NCBI GenBank assembly: GCA_020086605.1
Contig: JACBWW010000015.1
Location: 22,867,225 to 22,931,224, forward strand
Direction: 5' to 3'
DNA: 64,000 bases
DNA from: Lanius collurio
Taxonomy: Eukaryota; Chordata; Aves; Passeriformes; Laniidae
Under the pieces are notes generated by a model, which saw nothing but the letters and a program-made list of their open reading frames with translations, did no database searches and had not been told where the DNA came from. The position numbers and the translations under genes are program-made. Each line of letters begins with the position of its first letter. Position 1 is the first letter of the stretch. This document shows positions 53,665-64,000 of the stretch, piece by piece.

Positions 53665-56641
53665 TTTGAAATAAATGAAAAAAATGTAGGGACTTGGGAT
53701 GCTGTTCTTTACAGCCTTGTACTTTCACATACTTGGACTAGACCTTAGAAAAGCAATTTAATAAACTCAAAGCATACAGGGTTAAGATGCTACAAACCTT
53801 GCTTGGTTTTTTTGCTTGTAGATTATTGAATGCTCATTTTCTCAGGATACCTTGTAGAATCCCCCCTATATTTTCAAATGTATCAGCAGTACTGAATACC
53901 ATTTTAAGGTGCTGATGTTAGCAGAATTAAGATGCCACCCTTTTCTCACCTCGGTAGGGAAACATATTATGCTCATCAATTACTCCTATTTCCATCTAAA
54001 GAGAAACAGTGAGTGCTAACAGAAGAGAGTGCATCAGCTGGTTTTACCTTTGACACAAAGTACTTTGTTGGACTTTAAAAGGCAAATTTGGCTTTGAGTC
54101 ATTTGGCTGCTCTTGGACTTTTTTACTGTCAGCAGTGACACTGTTTGACCATCAGAAAACAGCTGATTCTTCTACAAGCCAGAAGTTGGTTCAAAGCATA
54201 AGGTTAATTAAATAAAACATGTATACAAGGGTATACACAATAATTGCAATGTCCTATAAGAGGGACAATCCCTAGAATACTGGGAGTGAGCAATCATGCA
54301 ATATAGAAAACGGTGTATGCAGCACCAGTATTTCTAACTTTATCCTCCCAGAACTGGAATTCCCACCAGGTATGGAACAGAGATACAGCATTTCTCCCTT
54401 CCCAAGTTCCCACATAATGAAATCTGCTATACTCGGTTTGTTGCTGTAATGCATATTGCTACTTGTTTCTCTTTCAACACAAAAAAGACTACTTGCTTTA
54501 AAAAAAAAAAAATTAAAAAAACCTGCCGAGTCAGAGAAGAAGGAACAGGGGACAAAAGTGCTGAGAAATTACACACATTTTCCAATCTGTCAAAAATAGA
54601 GCTTTTAATTTATAGATGCCAATATGTACAAAAATATCTAACTAGGAAGAGCATAAACACAAGCTTGTTACAGATAATGAACTGAAACTGTGTAAATAGT
54701 GAAATACTGCTGAGTCAGTGTACAATGCTACTGAGTGTTGGGAGGGTGAGCAATGCAGCCTCCTCACTTACTCAACACTTTACAGCTCTCAGAAAAAGAC
54801 TATCCAATAAACCAAAGTCAATTTAAAGACACCAGCTTATAGGTAGGTGATGGCAATCGTGAGATTTTTCTAAGGCTTCTGAATTAACTCCTGACCTCAA
54901 AAGTGGTTCAAACCATAACCCTTTATGAGTCCATTTGAAAGCATCTCTTCTCCTAAGTGGGTTTAAAAGCACGCTATAAAATGATAAAAACCCCAAACTT
55001 TAGATCATACAAGAACAAATAATCAGAAGTCGGGATACAGTGAGAAAACCAAGCACTGCAGCCATTACAGGTAGGATTTTCTCCTTCAAAAAGACTAGCT
55101 TTCATTTTTTAAGTGACTATTCCACCTCCAGAGAGTCCTACAGGGCAGCAGGGAGCAGTCCTGCAAGCATCAATGCCTGCAGGATGATATGGCCACTGAT
55201 ATGGAACACTCAGATCCTACTGTCCAACAAACATTCACCCAGTTCACTTTTCCTCACTTACTCTCCCTCTTTTTTCCCTCTGATCCTTTTAAATGGCAGC
55301 AAACATGTAGATGGATCTTCCTTTCAAAACTTCCTCCTCCTCCTGTCCCATAGAGGAACTCTATGCTGAATCAGTCAGCCCTGGAGTTGAATGGAGTTAA
55401 TGTTTGGATCAAGTTCTGCATGAACCAACCTATTCCTGAATAGATATTGTTAACCTTTGCCACCATTGAAATGTGACTAAACTAAGACTAACTGCCCATG
55501 ATGTGCAAGGCAGACCAGCTACTTGAAGGCTAACAATAGGACAGAATCCATCATGAGCATATTGTGCCATGCATGTAGAGTGTCTAATAAAGACAGAAGG
55601 AACAGAAGGCAAACGAGAGGTTAAACACAGCACAAAGATTTCCAAGTGTGCAAGGAAACCTGGCCACATGGTTCTGTGAAAAATCTAGCACTTCAAGAGA
55701 TAGTCATCAATATAGCTATAAAAAAAGCATCTCTGACATTCTTTGAAATGGAACAAAAAAAAGTCAAAGAAAAACAAAGAGCAATTGGTTATGCTAATAA
55801 TTACTGAGGTCATGTGGAAATATGAGAAATGTGATTTGTAGAACCTGGTTAAAAATGGTACTCACCACAAAAGACCCAAGAGCACAAGGCTCTACAAAAA
55901 GTGAAGTTTTTATTGCCAGTGACTATCACATTTTCCAAATGTTGCTTAATAGTGTCCCAGAGTGCCAACCAGAAAAAGAAATTGCTCATTTGTCTGTTGC
56001 TTTTCATTATAGCCTTGACTTGCACAAAGATGTGTTCCTTCATCTCAGTCAATGCCATTATTTACTTTTCTGTGTTACCCTATACCTCAACTTGCAAGCC
56101 AATTTAATAAACATTACATTTGGAATCAAGTTTTAAAGCAAGAAGATGCCATAATGTTACTCTTTGTTCAGTAGAGTTGGCAGGAGAAATGTCATGCCCA
56201 GACAACTTGATAGGAAGAAAGAAAAAATAAAGATGAGGAATACAAGCAGAATCTTTGTTAAAGTAGACAAAGGAATCTGTGACAAGGTACAAGTCTCTTA
56301 ATTTGCAAGCGAATGTCTTATCAACTAAGACATTTTTCTTTCTCCTAATAGTGATAATACTTGATACACTCAATATTGTAAAAAATATAAATACTTCTAC
56401 AGTTAATGCATAATACATTATGAAATTTAAAGAAAATATATGTGGGGTATGTCTCAGCATCATCATACAACAGCATTGTAATCCTGTCTCAAGCAGACAG
56501 AAAGAACTGGATAACTTCCTAACAGTTTTCTTGATCCACATTTCTATGGGTTTTTTGGTAAAAATGGGTTGGAAGAAACACTGCACCACAAAGTACAAAT
56601 TAATTAAGCAATGCACTATTGTTATATGGATAAATACAGCA
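53665..56641. other. Gene-free stretch
   Basis: No gene is supported. Frames of 104-109 codons at 55040-55369 and 55822-56136 carry no motif. The minus-strand 219-codon frame at 56104-56763 overlaps the right edge and is described separately. A short A run lies near 54499-54512. Confidence 0.5.
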
Positions 56642-56763
56642 TGGGGAACCTCACAAAACTCCACAAGGGCAAACCAAGTCCTGCATCTGGACTGAACTGA
56701 CTCCACCAGTACCACTGGGCCCAGAGGGCCTGGTTGGAGCTCTGTAGACAAGGATACAGACAT
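56104..56763 (-). other. 219-codon minus-strand open frame, probably fortuitous
   Basis: This is the longest open frame in the window, starting at 56763 and reading leftward. Roughly the first 40 codons are antisense CR1 sequence (the CR1 at 56642-57291), so the start cannot be an ancestral gene start. The remainder is rich in Phe, Ile, Leu and Cys, with possible hydrophobic segments around residues 45-65 and 115-140, as expected when AT-rich DNA is translated. No family motif is recognised. A genuine novel chimeric membrane protein is possible but has no positive evidence. Confidence 0.15.
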
Positions 56764-57291
56764 CCTTGTGGATGTTTGGCTAAAGATGATCCAGCATGGG
56801 ACTCCGGAATAAATGAAGGCTGATAGCCTAGTGGGCTATAACAAGAAAAAAAATGCAGGAAACTCAAGTTTCTGCCCACAGTTTTTTCCCTGGAGGGCAG
56901 CCAGGATGGTCAGGGGCTGGAGAAAACAGGATTTGTTCAGCCTCAAAGAAAAGAAGGCTCCAGGGAGCTTAACAGCAGAGCTCCGGTACTACAGGAAGGC
57001 TATTGAGTAAACAGAACCAGGTTATTCATGGTGGTGCATAGTGGAAGGTTGAGAGACATCCACCCTGCCATAAATAGGGGCTTGCAACTGGGAAAAGGGG
57101 AGTGGGCAGGGAAGGTTTCACCATGAGGATAACAAGGCTTCAGAATCCAGAGAGGCTGTGAAATCTCCATCCTCAGAGACTTTACAGCCCCAGACAGCAT
57201 GGTCTTTATTTAATGCTGACTCTTCTCTGAGCAGGACCTTGGACTAAATACCTCCTGAGATCTCTTCCAACCTGAGTGATTCTGCAATTCT
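56642..57291 (+). mobile_element. CR1 LINE, 3' about 650 bp
   Basis: The longest CR1 here. Sense blocks include GGGGAACCTCACAAAACTCC, ACAAGGGCAAACCAAGTCCT, GCATCTGG, GCCAGGATGGTCAGGGGCTG, TTTGTTCAGCCTCAAAGAAA, AGAAGGCTCCAGGGAGCTTA, TACTACAGGAAGGCTATTGA, ACCATGAGGATAACAAGGC, CTGTGAAATCTCCATCCTC, GAGCAGGACCTTGGACTAAA and the end CTCCTGAGATCTCTTCCAAC then GAGTGATTCTGCAATTCT. The 5' part encodes the C-terminus of reverse transcriptase in ancestral copies but is broken here by stops and indels. Diverged and 5'-truncated. Confidence 0.93.
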
Positions 57292-59085
57292 AAATCATAA
57301 ACCCAAAGAGATCCAAAGAAACTCCTTAGATAGAGCAGCAAGAAAATCCCTTCTGTATGATTATTTGCATAACCCTTGTACTGCTAACGAAGCTGTCTTT
57401 TCAAATGTCTGAACAACTGATTTGAGGACTAATGTATTTATTTGACTACACTACCATCAAATTAGGAGAAGAAAGCTGCTCATTTCTTTAGCATTATTTA
57501 GTTTGGAGAGGCAATTTAGCAAAAAGCATAATTAATGTTGTATGAAGAACAGAAACATATGAATCACCAGCAAATACAAGCAGTAGGTTAAATAACCTAA
57601 GTCCTGCTAACTCTCACATGCTCCATAGCTCTGTCACTCTCAGGAAATTAACAGTCTAACAAATACATCTCCTGCTTCAAAGGCCAATAAAACAACATGT
57701 AATCGAAAGAAAAAAAAAAGTCATTTACATAGAGTTATTTCACCCCAAACTGTGACACTTCTTTCTTTTGGGAGGCAGGAAGGATCACAGGAATGACAAG
57801 ACAGGAGGTAAATTTTGAAACGTTAATTTTATCTAAAACTAGTTTTCACCTGGACATTTAGCTTTGACTGCTACAGCAGTGATTTTTTTCTAGAGCTGTT
57901 TCCTATACTACAGAAGTCAACACTATACCAGAGCACATATGAGTATATTCTGCAGGAAGATAACATAAATCTCATTATTTAAATGCAAAACCCACCAAGT
58001 TTGTTCTCAAACTTTAATTATCACTGACATGAGTTATGCTTGAAACATACCAAATAATTTGACATGGGTTTTTTTCCAGTGATGTAAGGTTAGTTATATA
58101 TGATATACATTAATTCCCATGATGACAAAGAAAAAATATTCTATATGCAGCCAGTAATTTCTCACCAAAACAACATAGTTCACAGAAGTATAACTGAATG
58201 CCTTGTCCTGACACTGGCTTGCCTGCAGCAAATAACAGAACATACCCCTCCATTAATACACAAACGTACTAACTTACATAATGTGATATTCTTATTGACT
58301 TCTAACATACTGCTTGCTCCTGTTCTCCTGGAAGTCTTATTTTTCAAGGAATCATCTGAGGGATCATCACATCCCAATGGGGAAAAAAACCCCACCAAGA
58401 CATACATGCAAAACTACAACTAAAACAACCTCCAAGGAAACCGAAAACTCAAACACATCCTTTCTGGCACTTGATGAACACTATTCCCACCAGAAATCAA
58501 AAGATGGCCTTTACCTGGCATAAACCTTGCATTAAAAGGAGACTGAAGTGCAGTAGCTAAAAGACGTCACAACAGCATTGAGTTTGCTTGGTGAAAAGGA
58601 ATTAAATAAGTAAACATATATTAATCATTCTTTCTTGAATCACTTCCATAATAAGTTACCATTTCACCAAAAATGACTCTTTGGTAACAACTCTCGCTTC
58701 AAGGCAACACATGTAAAACTTATGAAAATATTTCTGGAATAAATAAAAATGCTCTGAATTCCTTTGAAGAGAAATGTAATTCTTTTGCTGCCCCAAACAC
58801 CAGTGTTCCTTTCCTCAAAAGGAATAAAAGGCCAAGCTCATTGGCCTACAGTTCAAGGCACTTCAGCATGATACATCAATTGGGCTGTTCATGTACTTAC
58901 AATTAGCTAGGTGCTTAAACACTGCTGAATCAAATGCACAAAGAGGTAAAAGTGAGAACAAAAGTCTCACTTTCACTCTAGCACAATGTGCTTGGTTATA
59001 TATTAGTTAGAACCACTAATTTTCTAGACTGGGCCTCTACTCAGTAAATTTTCCCCAAGATCTCTTGTAATGAATGTGAGAGCCA

Positions 59086-59087
<2 letters not shown>
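57292..59087. other. Gene-free AT-rich stretch
   Basis: No gene is supported; a 107-codon frame at 58100-58423 has no motif and overlaps opposite-strand frames. Short A runs (57710-57719) and an A/C-rich patch (58385-58440) are present. Confidence 0.55.
58385..58440. repeat. A/C-rich low-complexity patch
   Basis: Dominated by A and C (AAAAAACCCCACCAAG, then CAAAACTACAACTAAAACAA). Confidence 0.6.

Positions 59088-59117
<30 letters not shown>
59088..59117 (-). repeat. 30-nt poly(T), candidate retroposed poly(A) tail
   Basis: Uninterrupted T30, the longest homopolymer in the window. Read on the minus strand it is A30 beginning 10 nt after an AATAAA (plus-strand TTTATT at 59128-59133). This spacing and order is that of a polyadenylated mRNA 3' end. 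The length without interruption implies either a young insertion or slippage expansion. Confidence 0.9.
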
Positions 59118-59120
<3 letters not shown>

Positions 59121-59300
59121 CCCAGTATTTATTTCCTCATCTTCTGCTGGGCAAGTAATGAAGCAAACTGATTTCCAGTAAGTTTTATCAAAAGGCAATC
59201 AAAAGCTCGGCATCATTACCAAAAGCAAAATGGCATTGATTGAAGAGAAAAATCATTCAAATAAAAACCTGATAGACAAGTAATTGTGACTTCTTTCTTC
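59118..59300 (-). pseudogene. Possible 3' UTR of a retroposed mRNA, source unknown
   Basis: Minus-strand sequence immediately upstream of the poly(A) tract. It carries AATAAA (59128-59133 complement) and GGAAATAAATACTGGGCTT just before the tail. I cannot identify the parent gene and see no reading frame in this part, so if real it is 3' untranslated region. I could not find a target-site duplication matching the left flank (GAGAGCCACC), and the right boundary is arbitrary. The alternative is a T run that happens to lie next to TTTATT, which is common in AT-rich DNA. Confidence 0.3.
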
Positions 59301-62300
59301 TCTACAGAGCAGTGAAAAGATAAAAAGACAAAGATTTGTTAACAAAAAAAAAAAAACCAAAAAAAATCCCTAAGAGACTGAAGCAGATATAGGCAAAACT
59401 ACAATTTAGTTCTGAAAGTGGTATTTGAAAGTCCAAGTTAGAACTGGTTTTTCATTTTCAGAAGATACTAGATGCTGTATTCAAGGTATGACCAAGTCAA
59501 ATTAACCTCATTGCACATTAATTTAGTTTAATTCTGTTCTTAATCCATCTGGAACTCTGCTGGCAAATTTCTTTATTTTGCAAATTTCCCACATAAAACT
59601 GCAGATGTAGGAAGAGTCTTGAGCAAAGAGTTTTCTGAGGGCAGGTTGAAGCAAAACAGAATTGAATTTCAGGTAAAAAACCCTTGTAACCAAAATGTCT
59701 CATTAAGCTGAGACATCACTCTGAACAGCTCTGGGAACAGGTATTTGATACTTGGCTTTTCAAATACTCTGTAGAAACACACCATTTTAAAGTATCACCT
59801 AGTGGACTAGGTGTTCTTCACCACCACCACATGATAAATCAGAAAAGCTAGACCAAAAGGACACTGTACTGAACTCCAAAGCATATTCCTAACAGTGCCC
59901 TACTTGCCTATGCAGGTTGTAAGGCCAAGTCTGGATGGGACTAAAACAATACCAAACCAGCTCATTTATGTAACTGTGGTTTATGTAAAGAGTAAGGAAG
60001 AAGCCATCTCATCTTTAAAAAAAAAAAAAAATAAAAAAAATCTAGGAAAAACAAAAATGCAGCCAAAGTTTGTGGACTCAGTTTGAATGCCTAGACCAAA
60101 CCAGAAGAGGTCCTTTTTGAGGTCACTTAAAAAAAAAAGATGAAAAGTCAGACTGAGACAAAGAGCCTTGGGTAAGAACTAAACTTAATTCAGCTGTAAT
60201 CTAGGTAATGATTTTAATTATGCTGCTGAGGTAAATTATACAGTCAGAAGATGGGCCCAAATAGCAAATTTAGCATCTAAACAATGTTTCTGACACAGGC
60301 AGAGAAGGCAAGGGAAATAATAACAGGAAAAAGCAAATAAGCTTGGTTTAAATACCATTCCAAACTTCCAAGGGCAAATATATCTTTTGTGAAAGCACCT
60401 CCATACTCCTTAAACACCAGTTGTGGCATTTACTAAAGTGTTCAAATTCCATCAACACAGATTATGGAGTGCTTTACATGGTCTTGGTATAGCCCAACAT
60501 CCCTTGTCCCATTAGGACTTATTTGCCTTCATAAACAATATTACAGCTAGAGATGAAACTAAGTTAAGCTATCAAAGAACTAAGTTCACATCTTGCAGCA
60601 AAGACGTCAGTAAGCTGCATGTCAATAATTCATTTCAAGAAACACTTTTGGACTCCGACCCAAATACCTCCCCTAAACATGCACAACAGTGTCAAGCAAG
60701 CTTGATACATACTAAATTACAGCCAGAACTTTTAGTGGTAGCAACTTCCACTTTTACTCACATGTAGACAATGCAGGTAGTATAAAGCCTTTTACTAGGG
60801 AAAAAAAGGGGTTACATACTGAACTGAGGCTGAGACATTTTCTTTTTTTCCCCCAAGACTTGCCTCCATCTGCAGCCTTCACCAAAGAACTTGTCCCTCA
60901 AACAGCAAAATAAACAGCATTTGGGAATAAAAGTCACTTAGGATGAATAAGTTGTGACAATGCTCATATAAGTAAGCCAACTCTGAGAAGTATCCACATT
61001 ACATCTTCTCCCTTCTACAACTGCAGAAACTGTCTCCTCCCAAACCCCCTAAACTTTATCCCAAATTCCACTCCTCTGCTGGTCCTACAAAGCAGAAACT
61101 GCTTGACAAGGCCTTAATGAACAACTGGTGTGAACGATTAGCCCAGGTGTTTCCATCACCTCCCCTTCAGCAGCAGCACCCACTTTGTAAACGAGCTCCT
61201 GCTGTCTGAAGAGGTGTTGGAAATAAGAGCAGAGAGGTCTTTCAGAGCAGTTTTTCTTCCCCCTGACATCCCTTAGGTAAGATGAAGTTCAGCTGCTGTG
61301 ACTTTACCCGTCATGAAAAATGTCCACATTATCACAAATATTGTTCTGTTGTTCAAGGAGCAAGCCGTGCTCCTGTCTTTGACTAAAAGTGGGTAAATTC
61401 CTGCAGCAGTGAAGCAGATAGGAATGGTGCAAGGTAATTTTACACTAAGTAACATCCATCAGAAAACTGTTAACATAGATGACAGTATCCAAGTCTCTTG
61501 TTAATTACTTGGCTATAAAAACTTAAAGAGCTTTAAGCTGACGAGTGTTCTCAATGGAACAGACATAATTAATTCCCTAGGAAGGGAAAATAAACACTTT
61601 GAAAAATGCATACTTCTATGTACAATGTAATTTATGATTTACACATTTCTACTTCTTCTTTCTCATTCTCTCACAGACCAGAAAACATCTAGGAGATTTA
61701 TATTAACACTTCAACCATAGAAATAAATGTAGAAGTTAACTTTCCAAGACTTAAATAACAACAACTATGATACATGAAACAATATTTAGAGCTAAGAAAA
61801 ATGTTATGATAGAAAAAGATGTATAACTATTGTTGAAATGGAGTATACTTCATTAAGGTGAGATCATATTCTAATATTACTAAATAGTTAGTCTTTACTA
61901 ACTACTAAAAACCAGACAAAGTAGAAAAGGAAAATGAAAAAAAAAGCATCTTTCAAGTATGCCACATATTTTTACATGGCTTTTAGCTTTAGTAAGCAAG
62001 AGGTGAGGAAAATATTCAAAAGCATTATTTTTATCTATTTTTAAATGGTTTTTATCCACAAATATTTCTAAGCAGCAAGACCCAACAATGTACTATAAAG
62101 AAGGTGGTGAAATGGGATTGATCAAAGCAGCAGTATTTTTAGAGATGCTGTGAGAAAAACACAGGGCAATGCTTCTAGTGACACTGGATTTTCTTTTAAA
62201 TAGCAAAAGGATATTTAAAGAATAATGCAGCGTTTTAAGTCAGCTATTAAAATCTAAGTTTTGCTTAATAGAAGCAAATCTCATTGTTTTCAGTGTGTGG

Positions 62301-62842
62301 TTTTTTAAGGACAAATCAGGAAAAAAGGGTCATGTTTAACTTTTTCTATAATAAGGTGTGACAGAAAAATATTCTTCAGGCTTCATATGGGAAGAAAAAT
62401 GTACTGTCAGTTTTTCTTCCTCTTCCCTATTTTTTTTCTCCTAGTCTATAATGTGCTGTACTGGCAAAAAGAAATAAAAAAAAAAAGGTCCTATTGCTTT
62501 CTCTTCTCTAGCATCTTCAGAAAAGAGGCTGATTTTTTAGATTTTTTTACACTGGGTAGAAAACACCATCTACTCCTCTCCTAATACATTTACCCATTGA
62601 AATTTTCAAGACACATTTAGCTGAGCTTGGGAATCTCATTGGGGTTTCAGTCTATTATGAAGCTCAGATTTTAAACTATGACTGAAAATCTGAGTTCTCC
62701 GGAGTCCTGCTTGTCTGATTTCTCACACTTACAAACTAATTTTACTAATAAGTCACCATTTTGCTCTCAGGCACTTTTGCTCTGGACACTATTTCCCATA
62801 TGCAGGATTCCACCTCATTTGACCTCCTCTACGCACACCTGG
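59301..62842. other. Gene-free stretch
   Basis: No gene is supported. A stop-free but ATG-less plus frame of 77 codons (60976-61206, then TGA) lies in a slightly GC-richer patch at about 61030-61260 and looks moderately protein-like (LLDKALMNNWCERLAQVF) but is unrecognised. A runs occur near 59343-59355 and 60018-60031. The rest is AT-rich. Confidence 0.5.
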
Positions 62843-63171
62843 TGTGAAGGAAACTTTCCTGTCTGACTATCCAGGAGCCAGTCTGGCAGCTACACTCCCA
62901 CCACCAGAGAGCTGCTGGGGCCAAGGCCCTTCCACAGCAGGAGATGACAAACGTTACATCATCCAGTGTAAAAACTCCCTGCCCCAGGGGGGTACCTGGG
63001 CGTTCCCACCTGAATCTGAGTGAACAGCAAACCCACTGGGCTCTGGGTTTTCTGGGCTTTCTCCACTGCGTGCAACTGCAATCAGCACTTGGATAAGAAT
63101 GGGACCCTCACCACTGAGACGACGAGAAGAGGACCAACCGAATACCATCAGGATCCACAGAGTGGTAATAT

Positions 63172-63250
63172 TTTTTCTACTTAATCTGTCTCTTGGTCAC
63201 TCTCTTTCTCTCTCCTCCTCTCTTTTCCTACTTCTTTCTACCTCTCCCTC
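63172..63250 (+). repeat. CT-rich tract within LTR
   Basis: Polypyrimidine tract (TCTCTTGGTCACTCTCTTTC and onward) just upstream of the AATAAA. It is shorter and more C-rich in the LTR copy at 10741-10780. Such tracts are typical of this class of avian LTR. Confidence 0.75.
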
Positions 63251-63263
63251 ACATTTACTGTTA

Positions 63264-63269
63264 AATAAA
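63264..63269 (+). promoter_or_regulatory. LTR polyadenylation signal AATAAA
   Basis: AATAAA inside the LTR, about 85-90 bp from its 3' end and just after the CT-rich tract. The equivalent site in the 10.7-kb LTR is mutated. Confidence 0.65.
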
Positions 63270-63360
63270 AATCCATACTATTGACTTCAGCATATCATCT
63301 TATTTGCACTTTAATTCGGGCAGAGACATCTAATAATTTAATAACCAGACCTTAAGAGCA

Positions 63361-64000
63361 CGTAACTCCTCCCCTTACTCACTTGCTGCAAAACAAAAAA
63401 TTTATTGGACTGCAACACAGAGTTTGTTTCATGTCAGTTACTCTGTACAAAACCAAACAAAAAAACCTACTCAAAGATGGCCAGGAATAAACAATATGAT
63501 AAAGGGATGTACAGATTACATGGGAAAATATTCCACTGGTTTCACTCTGCTGTAGATTGGATTAGGACAAAGGCAACTCTGCATCTGGTCTGGGAGTCAG
63601 CCACAGTGTGGATTCAGGCAAAGATGAAAGTAACAGCTGAAAGCACATTTCATTAAGAACCAAGGTAACAAATTACGACCGGACTTGGAAATCCCTACTG
63701 CGTTTCCCACTGTCAGTAAACATTAGCTTCTTCAGACTCAAAGGGTCAAAAATTAAGGTTGAACTGTGAGCTGTTGGACGGTAACATAACAGCCATTTGG
63801 ATCACTCACCTGCTCCTAACAAGGTATTACAATAGGTTACCTAAATCTCATAGTAATTTACAGGAAATGATCCTGGTCTTGGATGACAGCTGGCCTCACA
63901 AAAACTTCCTTTCACCTTGACATTGTTTTACCCATAACTTGCTGGCAGACAGAATGAGACAAAGATGCTGATAAATACAAAGGGCAAACAAAGAATGAAC
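63361..64000. other. Sequence right of the LTR, unassigned
   Basis: No tRNA-type primer binding site follows the LTR, so this is probably host DNA. An 83-codon plus frame (63405-63656) has no motif. Nothing else is recognised to the window end. Confidence 0.5.

Larger units (their letters stand above)
62843..63355 (+). mobile_element. ERVL-like LTR, near full length, apparently solo
   Basis: Starts TGTGAAGGAAACTTTCCTGT. Its first 100 bp match 12458-12548 and its 3' half matches 10655-10875, so it joins the two ends of the provirus remnant into one LTR of about 510 bp. It contains ACCACTGAGAC, a long CT-rich tract (63172-63250), the polyadenylation signal AATAAA (63264-63269), TTTAATTCGGGCAGAGA and AACCAGACC at the end. 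The terminal CA may be at 63359-63360 if the last bases are included. No primer binding site follows and no second LTR is seen, which fits a solo LTR left by recombination, or a 3' LTR whose interior is lost. No clear five-base target duplication was found. Confidence 0.8.

Noticed and set aside
56104..56763. Longest open frame (219 codons, minus strand) as a novel membrane protein
   Set aside because: The first about 40 codons are antisense CR1, and the hydrophobic bias is expected of translated AT-rich DNA. No motif or context supports a gene.
1..64000. Prokaryotic features (operons, CRISPR arrays, IS elements) and tRNA or rRNA genes
   Set aside because: None were seen. CR1 and ERV sequences identify vertebrate nuclear DNA, and no cloverleaf or rRNA signature was recognised on either strand.

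Overview
This is AT-rich (my estimate is about 35-40% GC) vertebrate nuclear DNA, almost certainly avian. The diagnostic evidence is a set of CR1 LINE 3' ends on both strands, carrying the bird-type terminal words (ATAGAATCAT-GGAATGG on one strand, AACCTGA-GATTCTG on the other). There are also endogenous-retrovirus LTR pieces, including one opening TGTCCTGGTTTGGG like the common avian ERVL-type LTRs. A songbird is plausible, but nothing here proves the order. There is no prokaryotic organisation: no operons, ribosome binding sites, CRISPR arrays or insertion sequences.

I cannot support any intact, recognisable protein-coding gene. The open frames are short and mostly look like chance frames in AT-rich DNA. 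The best exception is a 179-codon frame at 7936-8475, which is hydrophilic in its middle and lies next to an exon-like acceptor and donor, but I do not recognise its product. A longer 219-codon frame on the minus strand (56104-56763) begins inside antisense CR1 and is probably accidental. The window is best read as intergenic or deep intronic.

Layout: 1-7.9 kb is unannotated AT-rich sequence. At 7.9-8.5 kb is the uncharacterised open frame. At 10.6-12.6 kb is a decayed ERVL-like provirus remnant: the 3' part of an LTR, a near-perfect tRNA-Leu primer binding site, a short internal stretch with a 102-bp tandem duplication, then the 5' part of a related LTR. A GC-rich patch of unknown origin follows at 12.7-13.1 kb. 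Two abutting minus-strand CR1 pieces lie at 19.7-19.9 kb, a short CR1 end at 27.9 kb, an LTR head at 36.4 kb and a minus-strand CR1 at 39.6-40.0 kb. Plus-strand CR1s are at 53.3-53.6 kb (ending in twin hairpins) and 56.6-57.3 kb. At 59.1 kb a 30-nt T run directly follows, on the minus strand, an AATAAA signal, as expected of a retroposed mRNA end. At 62.8-63.4 kb is a near full-length LTR, apparently solo, related to the 10.7-kb LTR.

The history is one of repeated retroposition (CR1, ERVL-like elements, possibly a processed retrocopy) into a gene-poor interval. I found no convincing undescribed biological system. The items most worth checking are the ERVL remnant with its in-frame duplication, the poly(A)-tailed candidate, the twin hairpins and the 179-codon frame.
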